Below, in pieces: positions 1-8,273 of a DNA stretch of 64,000 nt. This DNA comes from Comamonas suwonensis (lineage in GTDB: Bacteria; Pseudomonadota; Gammaproteobacteria; Burkholderiales; Burkholderiaceae_C). The DNA lies in the NCBI RefSeq assembly GCF_012844455.2, contig NZ_JABBCQ020000009.1:160512-224511 (forward strand). Direction: 5' to 3'. A program made the translations under genes and the position numbers. The notes below the pieces were generated by a model that was not told the DNA's origin, did no database searches, and saw only the letters and a program-made list of their open reading frames with translations. Every line of letters begins with the position of its first letter. Position 1 is the first letter of the stretch.

Positions 1-1
1 C

Positions 2-805
2 ACTGCCCGTGCGGCCCGCGACATCATGGCGCTGTGCGACAAGGTCAACAGCTATGTGGACGCCAACAAGCCCTGGGAGCTGGCCAAGAAGGAAGGCATG
101 GACGCGCGCCTGCACGATGTGTGCACGACCTGCATCGAAGCCTTCCGCATTCTGACCATCTACCTGTCGCCCATCCTGCCCAGCGTGGCCGCCGAAGTGG
201 CCAACTTCCTCATCGTGCCGCCCGAGAGCTTTGCCGATGTGGTCAAGCCCCTGGGCCAAGGCCACCAGATTGGCGTGTACCAGCACCTGATGCAGCGCGT
301 GGACCCCAAGCAGCTGGAATCGCTGTTCGAGCCACCTGCAGGTCAGGCCGCTCCCGCAGCCGAACCCGTCAAGGCCGAGAAAAAAGCCGCCAAGAAGGCC
401 GAGCCCGTGATCGACCCCAACGCCCCCGGTGGCGAGCCACTGGCCGAAACCATTGGCATTGACGACTTCATGAAGGTCGACCTGCGCATCGCCAAGATTC
501 TGGAATGCAAGGCCGTCGAAGGCTCGACCAAGCTGCTGCAGCTGACGCTGGATGTGGGCGAAAAAGACGAAAACGGCCAACCCAAGACCCGCAACGTCTT
601 CAGCGGCATCAGCAGCATGTACCAGCCAGAGCAACTGGTGGGCAAGCTGACAGTGACCGTAGCCAATCTGGCCCCGCGCAAGATGAAGTTCGGCATGTCC
701 GAAGGCATGGTGCTGGCCGCCAGCCACGCCGATGAGAAGACCCACCCGGGCATTTACGTCCTCGAACCTTTCCCTGGTGCGCAGCCCGGCATGCGGATTC
801 ATTGA
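2..805 (+). CDS. metG: Methionine--tRNA ligase, C-terminal part (5' truncated by window edge)
   Basis: The reading frame is open from base 2 and continues from outside the window, so this is the 3' part of the gene. The first ~95 residues are the anticodon-binding helical region of class I methionyl-tRNA synthetase (a K-P-W-E-L-A motif near residue 20). A Lys/Ala/Pro-rich linker follows, and then a C-terminal EMAP/Trbp111-type tRNA-binding domain ([13 protein letters not shown] through [11 protein letters not shown]). That domain is the dimerisation and tRNA-binding module of long bacterial MetRS. The enzyme charges tRNA-Met in the cytoplasm. The stop codon overlaps the next gene's start (TGATG). 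Confidence 0.95.
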   Translation, partial: TARAARDIMALCDKVNSYVDANKPWELAKKEGMDARLHDVCTTCIEAFRILTIYLSPILPSVAAEVANFLIVPPESFADVVKPLGQGHQIGVYQHLMQRVDPKQLESLFEPPAGQAAPAAEPVKAEKKAAKKAEPVIDPNAPGGEPLAETIGIDDFMKVDLRIAKILECKAVEGSTKLLQLTLDVGEKDENGQPKTRNVFSGISSMYQPEQLVGKLTVTVANLAPRKMKFGMSEGMVLAASHADEKTHPGIYVLEPFPGAQPGMRIH

Positions 806-1176
806 TGCCACGCGCGTTATTTGAACAACGCGCAACCAAGCCCCTGCGACTGTTAGCCACAGGGGCTTTTTTGTGCCTGAGTCTCTCCGGCTGCGCTGTA
901 GTGGCCGTCACCAGTGCCGCCGTCAGCGTGACGGCGGGCGCTGTAGGTCTGGCTGCGGATGCCGCCATTGGCACGGCCAAAATAGTGGGCAAAGGCGTGG
1001 GCAAAGCCGCCGATGCGCTGATGGATGACGACAAGCCCGGTATCAGTGACAGCAGCGGCGTGAATATTCGCTACCGCGACTCGGCTAGTCCGTCTGCCAT
1101 GTCGACTGAAACACCGGCACCAGCGGCCACGGCAACACCGGTGACCCCACCGTCTGTCATTCAGCCTGAATATTGA
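805..1176 (+). CDS. Small putative lipoprotein
   Basis: 123 aa. The ATG at 805 overlaps the metG stop, so the gene is probably translationally coupled to metG. The N-terminus has a basic start, a hydrophobic stretch and a lipobox ending L-S-L-S-G-C, so lipidation at that cysteine is predicted. A Gly/Ala-rich segment follows (about residues 40-75), with a Pro/Thr/Ala-rich low-complexity tail. No enzymatic motif is visible. It is probably an envelope lipoprotein of unknown function. A hairpin with a T-run follows it. Confidence 0.7.
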   Translation: MPRALFEQRATKPLRLLATGAFLCLSLSGCAVVAVTSAAVSVTAGAVGLAADAAIGTAKIVGKGVGKAADALMDDDKPGISDSSGVNIRYRDSASPSAMSTETPAPAATATPVTPPSVIQPEY

Positions 1177-1203
1177 TAAAACAGGCTACAGCTTATGAAC
1201 ATC

Positions 1204-1246
1204 AACCGCATGAAGCTATTTATTTAATAGCACCATGCGGTTTTTT
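1204..1246 (+). terminator. Rho-independent terminator after the metG-lipoprotein unit
   Basis: Perfect 9-bp stem: AACCGCATG at 1204-1212 and CATGCGGTT at 1234-1242. The loop is A/T-rich and a T-run follows to 1246. Confidence 0.75.
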
Positions 1247-1581
1247 CATGCCCGTTTTCCTCTACACCGGACACACGCAAGCACATGCGGATGGCATAAC
1301 TAAATAACCAATAACTTCCTGTTACACCACTGGGATATAGCGCTATTCAAAACCACTCAACTTCCTAGAATCCAGCACAACTCACTGTGCTTGCCGCACC
1401 CTGGCCCAAAGAATGCCCTGCATTCACCATATACAACAATGGCCACGAACAAGCATCGAGTACATAAGAACTGTTGATACGCCCCTTGATACGTTGGCTC
1501 TAAGTCTTGCCTCAAACGGGTCATGTCCATCAGCTGTTCTCAATCATCCTGCGCCAGCTGCGCAGAAAACAGGGAGGCCCC
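1247..1581. other. Intergenic region upstream of the sulfur-oxidation cluster
   Basis: 335 bp with no convincing gene. Open frames running into the cytochrome gene from upstream lack a ribosome-binding site and a family match. The promoter of the fccA-like/fccB unit should lie here. No operator could be assigned. Confidence 0.5.
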
Positions 1582-1932
1582 ATGCGATCGAAACCTTTGC
1601 TCACCTCTGCACGCCCCGTGCTCTGGCTGGCGCTAGCCATGACTGCGCCGCTGCCAGCGCTGGCAAGCTCTGCCACGCCCACAAGCACCTTGCGCGCACA
1701 AGATGTGGCCGTGCTGGCCGCCAGTTGCGCCAACTGCCACGGGCCTGATGGCCGATCGACCGGCGGCATTCCCACGCTGCGTGGCCTGCCTGAAGCGCAC
1801 CTGCTGCAGCGCCTGCAGGCCTTCAAGGCAGGCACTGCCAAGGATGCCACCGTGATGACGCGTCTGGCCAAGGGCTATGACGACGAACAACTCAAAGCGC
1901 TGGCCCAGTGGTTCAGCAAGAAGGGCCGCTAA
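1582..1932 (+). CDS. Mono-haem cytochrome c, FccA-like subunit of sulfide dehydrogenase
   Basis: 116 aa, start at ATG 1582 with an AGGGAGG Shine-Dalgarno at 1571-1577. A Sec signal peptide spans about residues 1-29 (cleavage after A-L-A). One CxxCH haem site (C49, C52, H53) is present, with a probable Met ligand at M92. The size matches a single-haem class I cytochrome, whereas Allochromatium FccA is dihaem. The stop codon directly abuts the FccB-type flavoprotein start, so the two are almost certainly an electron-transfer pair oxidising sulfide in the periplasm. The gene may equally be named soxE. Confidence 0.85.
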   Translation: MRSKPLLTSARPVLWLALAMTAPLPALASSATPTSTLRAQDVAVLAASCANCHGPDGRSTGGIPTLRGLPEAHLLQRLQAFKAGTAKDATVMTRLAKGYDDEQLKALAQWFSKKGR

Positions 1933-3210
1933 ATGCAGATCAATCGTCGTCAAATCATCGGTGGCGCAGCTGCGGGTGTTGCCAGCCTGGCTCTGCCTTC
2001 CATCGTTCAGGCCAAGGCCGCCTCGGCCCATGTGGTCATCGTCGGGGGCGGCTTTGGCGGTGCCACTGCTGCGCGCTATCTGCGCCAGTTTGCGCCCCAC
2101 GTTCAAGTCACGCTGGTTGAGCCTGCCCAGCGTTTCTACACCTGCCCTTTCTCCAATCTGTATCTGGCCGGCCTGCGCAGCTGGGAAAGCATCGGTCACG
2201 GCTATGACGGCCTGCGCAAAGCGGGCGTGAACGTGGTGCATGCGCGTGCCGACAATGTCCTGACGGACTCTCGCCGCGTGCTGCTGTCGAACGGCCAGGT
2301 ACTGAGCTATGACAAGCTGGTGCTGTCGCCCGGTATCGATATGCGCTGGAATGCGCTGGAAGGCTATGACGAGGCGGCCTCACAACTGGCACCCCACGCG
2401 TGGAAGGCCGGCCCGCAAACCCATTTGCTGAAAAAACAGCTGGAAGCCATGCCCGACGGCGGCAAGTTTGTGATGGTGATCCCCGCCAACCCCTTCCGCT
2501 GCCCACCCGGCCCGTATGAGCGCGCCGCCATGGTGGCGCATTACCTGAAGGCACATAAGCCCAAGAGCAAAATTTTGCTGCTGGACGACAAGGACGCGTT
2601 CTCCAAGCAAGGCCTGTTCATTCAGGGCTGGAAGGCGCTGTACGGCGACATGATCGAATGGGTCAAGCAGGCCGATGACGGTAAAGTCACGCGCGTGGAC
2701 GCCCGAAACCTGGAAGTGGAAACCTCCTTCGGCACCAAGCACAAGGCCGACGTGCTCAACGTCATCCCACCGCAAAAGGCTGGGTTTATTGCCGACCGTG
2801 CAGGTGTGACCAATGCCAGCGGCTGGGTGCCCATCAAGCCCGAGTCGTTTGAGTCCACTCTGGTCAAGCATGTCTATGTGCTGGGCGATGCCACCATTGC
2901 CGCGCCCATGCCCAAGTCCGGCTTTGCCGCCAACACGCAAGGCAAGGTGGCAGCCGCCGCCATCGCTGCCGAGCTGACGGGACAGCCCCTGCCCACTGCG
3001 GCCTATGCCAACACCTGCTACAGCCTGATTGGCAATGACTACGGCATCTCGGTCGCCGGTGTCTACAAGTCGCAAGAAGGCAAGTTGATCGAAGTGCCAG
3101 ACTCTGGCGGCGTCAGCCCCATCGATGGCAATGCCGCCTTCCGCAAGGCCGAGGCCGATTACGGATCGGCTTGGTACAAGGCGATCAGTGCGGATATCTG
3201 GGGTGCTTGA
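1933..3210 (+). CDS. fccB: Flavocytochrome c sulfide dehydrogenase, flavoprotein subunit
   Basis: 425 aa. An N-terminal Tat-type signal (N-R-R-Q-I-I-G-G) is consistent with export after FAD loading. The Rossmann FAD motif V-V-I-V-G-G-G-F-G-G starts near residue 34. C71 lies in FYTCPFSN and corresponds to the cysteine that binds FAD covalently in flavocytochrome c (Cys42 of mature Allochromatium FccB). C190 (FRCPPGPYERA) and C362 (NTCYSL) match the redox-active disulfide (Cys161/Cys337). All three key cysteines are present, so it should be a competent sulfide:cytochrome c oxidoreductase. It is zero-spaced behind its cytochrome subunit. It could also be called soxF. Confidence 0.92.
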   Translation: MQINRRQIIGGAAAGVASLALPSIVQAKAASAHVVIVGGGFGGATAARYLRQFAPHVQVTLVEPAQRFYTCPFSNLYLAGLRSWESIGHGYDGLRKAGVNVVHARADNVLTDSRRVLLSNGQVLSYDKLVLSPGIDMRWNALEGYDEAASQLAPHAWKAGPQTHLLKKQLEAMPDGGKFVMVIPANPFRCPPGPYERAAMVAHYLKAHKPKSKILLLDDKDAFSKQGLFIQGWKALYGDMIEWVKQADDGKVTRVDARNLEVETSFGTKHKADVLNVIPPQKAGFIADRAGVTNASGWVPIKPESFESTLVKHVYVLGDATIAAPMPKSGFAANTQGKVAAAAIAAELTGQPLPTAAYANTCYSLIGNDYGISVAGVYKSQEGKLIEVPDSGGVSPIDGNAAFRKAEADYGSAWYKAISADIWGA

Positions 3211-3220
3211 TTAGGTACAT

Positions 3221-3335
3221 CCCCCTGAGGCGCCTTGCGCCTTCCTCCTTCTCTCGCAACTTTCGTTGCGGGAAGGAGGACGCCAGCATGGCTGCGGGGC
3301 GACCCTTGCTTGCTGGCCCCTCGCTTGGCTCGTGC
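3221..3335 (+). repeat. Dispersed 'CCCCCTGAGGCGC' intergenic repeat, copy 1
   Basis: It begins with CCCCCTGAGGCGC shortly after the fccB stop. It contains a hairpin of a pyrimidine arm (TCCTCCTTC) and a purine arm (GAAGGAGGA) around CGCAAC/GTTGCG. It ends in a GCTGCGGGGCGACCCTTGCTTGC segment. Similar units follow four other genes in this window (near 6220, 10556, 21204, 35449), always in the same orientation as the gene they follow. Confidence 0.7.
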
Positions 3336-3397
3336 CCACGTCATGCACCTGCTGTATTTTCTAAGCAGTACTCCTCACCTCCTGCTTGAGGATTGAT

Positions 3398-4420
3398 ATG
3401 TTGTTGTGGTTCATTTTTTTGCTGGGTGCGGTGTTTGGCGTGGCTGCGCGGCTCGGACGGTTTTGTTTGCTGCGCGGGCTGCGCCAGCAACTGGGGCAAG
3501 ACTCTGAGGTTGCCGCCGGTACAGCACCCGCCTTGCAGGCTTTTGCGCTTGCACTGGCCGTGGCTTTGCTCGCATCCCAAGGGCTTCAGGCGCTGGGCAT
3601 GGTGAATCTGAGCCAGGCGGCCATTGCCCGCCCCAGCTTTTCCGTGATTGCTGTGCTGGTCGGCGGCCTGCTGTTTGGCGCGGGCATGGTGCTGGCCCGT
3701 GCCTGCGGCGCGCGTTCACTGGTACTGCTGGCGGGCGGTAATCTGCGCTCTCTGGTCACCATCGTGTTTCTGGCGCTGGGCGTCCAGCTGGCGATGACGG
3801 GTGTTTTGACGCCTGTGCGCCTGTGGCTGCAGGCGCTTGCACCCATCACGCTGACTCACCCCACCTTGCCCGCCTATCTGCCTTCTGTGAATGGATGGCT
3901 GCTGGCGCTGGCACCCGCCATGCTGCTGACTCTCTTTGCACTGCGGCGGCCAGCACTGCGCCAAAGCCCGGTACAGCTCATCAGCGCCCTGCTCATCGGC
4001 CTGCTGGTGGCGGCTGGGTGGTGGATTAGCGCGCATATCGGTGTGGACGAGTTCGAGCCGGCCAAGCTCACATCGCTGAGCTTTATCGGCCCGATTGCCG
4101 AGAGCATGCTGTATCTGCAACTTTCGGTCGGCCGCGAGCCCGGTATGGGCCTGGCGCTCACGACGGGCGTACTGGTGGGGGCTTTTATCGCCGCCCTGGT
4201 GAGCCGGACCACGCGCTGGGAAGGTTTTGAATCCACCAGCCGCCTGGGAGCCAGCGCGGGCGGTGGTTTGCTGATGGGCTTTGGCGGCGCGCTGGCAGCC
4301 GGTTGCTCGATTGGCCAAGGCCTGTCGGGGCTCAGCACACTGGCATGGGCCAGCTTTCCTGCCGTCGCAGGCATCGTGCTAGGTGCCGTTCTGACGCTGA
4401 CCTTGCGCCGCCGGGCCTGA
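3398..4420 (+). CDS. YeeE/YedE family (DUF395) membrane transporter, probable sulfur-compound permease
   Basis: 340 aa. The start is ATG 3398 (M-L-L-W-F-I-F), preceded by GAGGA. About nine to ten hydrophobic segments are visible. The two YeeE signature motifs with conserved cysteines are present: G-M-V-L-A-R-A-C-G-A-R-S in the first half, and G-G-A-L-A-A-G-C-S-I-G-Q-G near residue 300. In this family such cysteines line a pore and handle thiosulfate (TsuA). Position between sulfide-dehydrogenase and sox genes supports a role in moving a reduced sulfur species. The substrate itself is inferred. Confidence 0.85.
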   Translation: MLLWFIFLLGAVFGVAARLGRFCLLRGLRQQLGQDSEVAAGTAPALQAFALALAVALLASQGLQALGMVNLSQAAIARPSFSVIAVLVGGLLFGAGMVLARACGARSLVLLAGGNLRSLVTIVFLALGVQLAMTGVLTPVRLWLQALAPITLTHPTLPAYLPSVNGWLLALAPAMLLTLFALRRPALRQSPVQLISALLIGLLVAAGWWISAHIGVDEFEPAKLTSLSFIGPIAESMLYLQLSVGREPGMGLALTTGVLVGAFIAALVSRTTRWEGFESTSRLGASAGGGLLMGFGGALAAGCSIGQGLSGLSTLAWASFPAVAGIVLGAVLTLTLRRRA

Positions 4421-4866
4421 GCGCCCCGCTCATGACCACCACTTCTGCTCGCATGGTGCCGCGCGTGCTGCTCCGCAGAAGTGGCCCAGTTCGTTCGAGC
4501 CCTCAAAAACATGAGCAGCATTCGCCACTCTTCCATTGATTTTTCAATGCTTTTGTATTGTTTTTCATGCAAATAAAGCGCTGAACGCTAGCTTTTTACA
4601 ACTTCACTGCAGTGAAGCACTGGGTTATGCCTTGTCTGCCTTACAACATTGCACCCTACAATTTGTAAGACACCCGCTGTTGCTGATGCCGCGTGACGGC
4701 TCAGAAAGACTCATTTTTCTTGCCCATTTTGGCTGCCGCAAGTCCTGCGCCAGCTGCCCGCAGGCATGCGTTTGTCTTCATTACCTATCGCCCCAAGCGA
4801 GGCTATGCAGTGCAATCAGCACTACCTCGTCGCCTGCAGGTGCTCACTCATAAGGAGTCTTACGAC
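4421..4866. other. Long gap before the second FccB-like gene
   Basis: 446 bp without a convincing gene. The open frame from 4693 into the next CDS has no ribosome-binding site, and the real start is at 4867. At 4572-4595 a short AGCGCTGAACGCTAGC motif of the second repeat family occurs. The 4630-4690 stretch is AT-richer and is the likeliest promoter site for fccB2-soxYZ. Confidence 0.45.
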
Positions 4867-6219
4867 ATGCAACGTCGCCACTTTTTGATAACCCCTCCCG
4901 CGCTGACACTGGGTACTGCCGCCGGCGTCCTAGGCACTCTTGCCAGCCCAGCCATGGCCGCGCCAGGCATCATCAGCAGCCAGTCGCCCATACTGCCGCG
5001 CAAGGGCAAAGGCCCGCGCATCGTCATCTGCGGCGGAGGCTGGGGCGGCATGACGGCTGCGCGCTATCTGCGCGAGCTGATCCCGAACTCGGATGTGGTG
5101 CTGCTGGAGCGCAATGCCACGTTCTGGTCCGGCCCCATGAGCAACAAGTGGCTGGTGGACATCGTAGGCACGGACTTTGTGAACCGCGACATGCTGCACC
5201 CGGCCAACCAGTACGGCTACACCTTGCTGCAAACCGAAGTCAACGGCTTTGAACGCGACAAGAAACTGGTGCGCACCGCCCACGGCCTGATCGAGTACGA
5301 CTTTCTGATTCTGTCTGGCGGTATTCGCAACGATTACGAGGCCTGGTTTGGCAACGACCAACGCGCCATTGAGTACACGCGCACGCACTTCCCCAATGCC
5401 TACATCCCCAATCAGGAGATGCTGTCACTCAAGCAAAAGGTCAAAAACTTCAAGGGCGGCACACTGGTGATGACGCTGCCGCCGCCACCCCACCGCTGCC
5501 CGCCCTCGCCCTATGAGCGCGCCTGCCTGATTGCCTGGCACATCAAGAAGAACAAAATCCCCGGCAAGATCGTCATCCTCGACCCCAAGCCCAAGCTTGC
5601 GCCCATTGGCGTGGGCTACAAGCAGGCCTTCGAAGAGCTGTACCCGGACATCATCACCCACGTGCCCAATGCAGGCGTCAAGGAAGTCGACCCATTCAAC
5701 AAGCAGATCAAGACGGCTGCCGGTGACTTCAAATTTGACGATGCCATCCTCATGCCCCCGCACCAGGCGGCAGACATGGTCTGGAAGGCCGACCTGATTG
5801 GCAAAGACGCCACCACCGGCAAGCCCACAGGCTGGGCCGACATGCACAACCGTCTGTTCCACGCCAAGACCGATGACCGCGTGTACTTTGTCGGCGACCT
5901 GATGGGTGCCATCTCGCCCCAGTTCGGCCACTACCCCAAGAGCGGCCACGTGGCCAACTTCATCGGCAAGATCGTCGCCCAGAACATTGCCGAGCGCGTG
6001 TCCGGCAAGGAAGTCGTGGCCCGCCTGCCCGACAACCTCTGCTACATGATGGTCAACGGCGACCCGCAGGAAGAAATCTCGGTCAAGTTTGAATACGAGG
6101 TGGACACCAACGGTCAGGTCAACCAGACCCAGATCGACATGGATGTACGCACGCCCGATCTGGTCAAGGAAGACTTTGCCTGGATCAATGGCAAGTTCAG
6201 TGATTTTTTAGGGACATAA
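4867..6219 (+). CDS. FccB-like FAD-dependent oxidoreductase (paralogue lacking the FAD-linking cysteine)
   Basis: 450 aa. ATG 4867 is preceded by AAGGAG at 4852-4857, which sets the start; a longer frame is open upstream. Tat signal M-Q-R-R-H-F-L. FAD motif I-V-I-C-G-G-G-W-G-G near residue 52. The disulfide-type cysteines are kept (C211 in HRCPPSPYERA, C392 in NLCYMM). The position equivalent to the covalent-FAD cysteine reads FWSGPMSN instead of FYTCPFSN. It should therefore bind FAD non-covalently, and its substrate may differ. It sits directly upstream of soxY and soxZ. Confidence 0.88.
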   Translation: MQRRHFLITPPALTLGTAAGVLGTLASPAMAAPGIISSQSPILPRKGKGPRIVICGGGWGGMTAARYLRELIPNSDVVLLERNATFWSGPMSNKWLVDIVGTDFVNRDMLHPANQYGYTLLQTEVNGFERDKKLVRTAHGLIEYDFLILSGGIRNDYEAWFGNDQRAIEYTRTHFPNAYIPNQEMLSLKQKVKNFKGGTLVMTLPPPPHRCPPSPYERACLIAWHIKKNKIPGKIVILDPKPKLAPIGVGYKQAFEELYPDIITHVPNAGVKEVDPFNKQIKTAAGDFKFDDAILMPPHQAADMVWKADLIGKDATTGKPTGWADMHNRLFHAKTDDRVYFVGDLMGAISPQFGHYPKSGHVANFIGKIVAQNIAERVSGKEVVARLPDNLCYMMVNGDPQEEISVKFEYEVDTNGQVNQTQIDMDVRTPDLVKEDFAWINGKFSDFLGT

Positions 6220-6312
6220 CCCCCTGAGCCGCTGATGCGACCTCCCCTAAGGGGGCGACGCCCTCGCCGCGAGGCGGCACTTTCTCGGCGTCTTTCGCTT
6301 GGGGCATGCCCG
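6220..6312 (+). repeat. Dispersed intergenic repeat, copy 2
   Basis: Starts CCCCCTGAGCCGC just after the FccB-like gene. The middle has a CCTCCCCT/AGGGGG hairpin, then CTCGCCGCGAGGCGGC and GGCGTCTTTCGCTTGGGGCATGCC. Same architecture as the copies at 3221, 10556, 21204 and 35449. Confidence 0.65.
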
Positions 6313-6358
6313 TTTAACCGCTGTTTGCTTGCAAACGGCATTCGATCAAAGAAGAGAC

Positions 6359-6847
6359 ATGTTCAACCACACCACCCGTAGAAGTCTGGTTCTGGGCGCG
6401 GCGGCCGCAGGGGCCAGTCTGGCGCTGCCTGCGACTGCTCTGGCGCAGGCCAAGGCGCCGCTGGTCGGGCCTCTGGCCCCTAACCCTGTCGAGTTTCAAA
6501 AGCAGATCGCCCAGTTCACCGGCAAGGCCACACCACAAACCGAAGGCCTGCTGCTGGATGTCCCCGTGCTGGCCGACAACCCCAGCGCCGTGCCCGTCAA
6601 GGTCAAGGTCACACTGCCCATCACCGAACAAGACTGGTGCGAAGAAATCGTTGTACTGGCCGAGCTGAACCCCTCTCCCCTGTCTTGCCGCATGCAGTTC
6701 ACCGCAGCGGCTGGCACGGCTGAGGCGGCAATCCGCATTCGCCTGTCACAGTCGCAAACCGTGCATGCCATGGCACGCATGAAAAGCGGCAAGGTACTGG
6801 TCGTCAAGCAGGCAATTACCGTGGCCGCCAGCGGCTGCGGCATGTGA
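6359..6847 (+). CDS. soxY: Thiosulfate-oxidation carrier protein SoxY
   Basis: 162 aa, start ATG 6359 after AGAAGAGA. It has a Tat-type leader (T-R-R-S-L-V-L-G, then A-Rich h-region ending A-L-A-Q). SoxY fold motifs follow (PNPVEFQKQI, LLLDVPVLADN..AVPVKV). The C-terminus ends S-G-C160-G-M, which keeps the swinging-arm cysteine three residues from the end, although the usual GGCGG is altered. That cysteine carries the sulfur substrate. Located 13 bp upstream of soxZ. Confidence 0.93.
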   Translation: MFNHTTRRSLVLGAAAAGASLALPATALAQAKAPLVGPLAPNPVEFQKQIAQFTGKATPQTEGLLLDVPVLADNPSAVPVKVKVTLPITEQDWCEEIVVLAELNPSPLSCRMQFTAAAGTAEAAIRIRLSQSQTVHAMARMKSGKVLVVKQAITVAASGCGM

Positions 6848-6860
6848 GGGAGTCCCACCA

Positions 6861-7196
6861 ATGAGTCAAGCCAAACCCCCTCGCGTCTGGGTCAGCAACG
6901 CCACCCCCAAGAAGGGCGAAGTGCTGCGCGTGCGCGCTCAGATGGAGCATGTGATGGAAAGCGGCCTGCGCACCGACCCGGCCACCGGCAAGGTGCGCCC
7001 CCGCAATATCGTCAACCGCTTTGAAGCCAGGCTGGGCAACACCTTGCTGTTCAGTTGGGAGCCCGGTATTTCGATTGCTCAGAACCCCTATATCGAGTTC
7101 ACCTTTCTCGCCCGTGAAAGCGGCGAGCTGAACATGGTCTGGAAAGATGAGCAAGGTCAGACGCTGAGCGCGCAAAAGACGATCACCGTCGCCTGA
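6861..7196 (+). CDS. soxZ: SoxZ, sulfur-carrier partner of SoxY
   Basis: 111 aa, ATG 6861 with GAGGGAG upstream. Typical SoxZ features: PRVWVSNATPKKGEVLRVRA at the start, the H-x-M-E-S-G-L-R segment, a P-R-N-I-V-N-R-F-E motif, and an Ig-like beta fold. No signal peptide is seen, as expected because SoxZ is co-exported with SoxY. SoxYZ carries thiosulfate- or sulfide-derived sulfur through the Sox cycle. No soxXA, soxB or soxCD is in this window. Confidence 0.95.
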   Translation: MSQAKPPRVWVSNATPKKGEVLRVRAQMEHVMESGLRTDPATGKVRPRNIVNRFEARLGNTLLFSWEPGISIAQNPYIEFTFLARESGELNMVWKDEQGQTLSAQKTITVA

Positions 7197-7212
7197 TCTC
7201 CGCCGATCACAA

Positions 7213-7253
7213 AAAAGCCCCGCCCGGTTTGCACCGTGGTGGGGCTTTTGTTT
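7213..7253 (+). terminator. Rho-independent terminator after soxZ (probably bidirectional)
   Basis: Stem AAAAGCCCC (7213-7221) with GGGGCTTTT (7241-7249), followed by T-rich sequence. An A-run on the left gives a T-run on the minus strand too, serving the convergent yitT-type gene. Confidence 0.8.
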
Positions 7254-7267
7254 AAGAGCCAGCAACC

Positions 7268-7948
7268 TCAATTGCCCTGATAACGACCCGGGCGGTGGCT
7301 GATCCACAGGAACATACTCATGATGACCGCCGCCAGCACCGAGTACGCCACGCGCTCCAAGGGCACCACGGCCAGCGCCAGCAACACCACGGTGCAATCA
7401 ATCATCATCTGCACCTTGCCGGCGCGAATACCGTAGCGGTCTTGCAGATAAAGCGACACGATGGTCGCACCGCCCAGACTGGAATGGTGGCGCGCCAAAA
7501 ACAGGCAGCCCGAGCCCATGAGCAGGCCACCGGCCACAGCGGCATACAGCGGGTTCAGGTAGTCAATATGGATAAAGCGCGGGCCCACGTCAGCCATCAG
7601 CGCCAGCATGGCGACCGAGACAAAGGTCTTGATCGTGAACTCTGCCCCCATGCGCTTCCAAGCGAACCAGTAAAACGGAATGTTGATGACGAAGAAGGTC
7701 GCACCAAACGGCAACCCCGTCACGTAGTGCAGCAAGAACGCAATGCCCGCCGTGCTGCCCGTCAGCAGTCCCGCCTGAGCAAACAGCATCATGGTGATGG
7801 AGACAAACAGCGAACCTGTGAAGAGTGCCTGCGCGTCCTCAAAACGGCCATGGCGCAAAGCGGGGCCTGAAGATGCTGAAACGGCAGCAGCAGCATCGAC
7901 GCTGCTGACTAGGCCAGAGTTGGCGGGGGAAGATAGCGGTGTGGACAT
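7268..7948 (-). CDS. YitT family (DUF161) membrane protein
   Basis: 226 aa from ATG 7948; a longer open frame to 8077 lacks membrane-protein character at its N-terminus. After ~45 polar residues come about five hydrophobic helices. Family-like motifs include G-L-L-T-G-S-T-A-G-I-A and S-S-L-G-G-A-T-I-V-S. It is a predicted inner-membrane protein of the YitT/UPF0750 group. The transported substrate is unknown. Start choice is uncertain because no strong ribosome-binding site is seen. Confidence 0.75.
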   Translation of the reverse strand: MSTPLSSPANSGLVSSVDAAAAVSASSGPALRHGRFEDAQALFTGSLFVSITMMLFAQAGLLTGSTAGIAFLLHYVTGLPFGATFFVINIPFYWFAWKRMGAEFTIKTFVSVAMLALMADVGPRFIHIDYLNPLYAAVAGGLLMGSGCLFLARHHSSLGGATIVSLYLQDRYGIRAGKVQMMIDCTVVLLALAVVPLERVAYSVLAAVIMSMFLWISHRPGRYQGN

Positions 7949-8134
7949 GTCGGGTAAGACAGCAAAATTGGTGCCCAGAGTCTCGATAAAGACCCAAGGC
8001 CAAGCGGCGCGGATAACACCGGGTAACCCCTTAATTTTACGAATGAAGCCATGTCCTGCGCGCATTATTTGCTGCAACGCAACAATTCTTTGAGGGCTTT
8101 TCGACTGATTTCTTTAGGGCTTTTTCAAGCTTTT

Positions 8135-8173
8135 TAGCTGCCTGGCGCTTACGCATAAAGCGCTAATAGCTAT
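8135..8173. repeat. Short 'AGCTG..GCGCTT / AAGCGCT..AGCT' palindromic repeat
   Basis: Sequence TAGCTG(N4)GCGCTT, a 7-nt loop, then AAGCGCTAATAGCTA. It forms an imperfect hairpin. Related units occur near 4572, 9645, 35625, 36624, 48609 and 54986, all intergenic. Confidence 0.55.
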
Positions 8174-8204
8174 CAAAAACAAAGCATTCGCATGCCAAGG
8201 CCAT

Positions 8205-8241
8205 GAAAAAAGCCACGACTGTAATCACGCAGCCGTGGCTT
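8205..8241 (-). terminator. Rho-independent terminator of the BamE-like lipoprotein gene
   Basis: On the minus strand, AAGCCACG (8241-8234) pairs with CGTGGCTT (8217-8210) and is followed by a run of T (8210-8205). Confidence 0.8.
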
Positions 8242-8273
8242 AGAGACGTTCCGGCAAGCGGCCAGCTCTTTGA

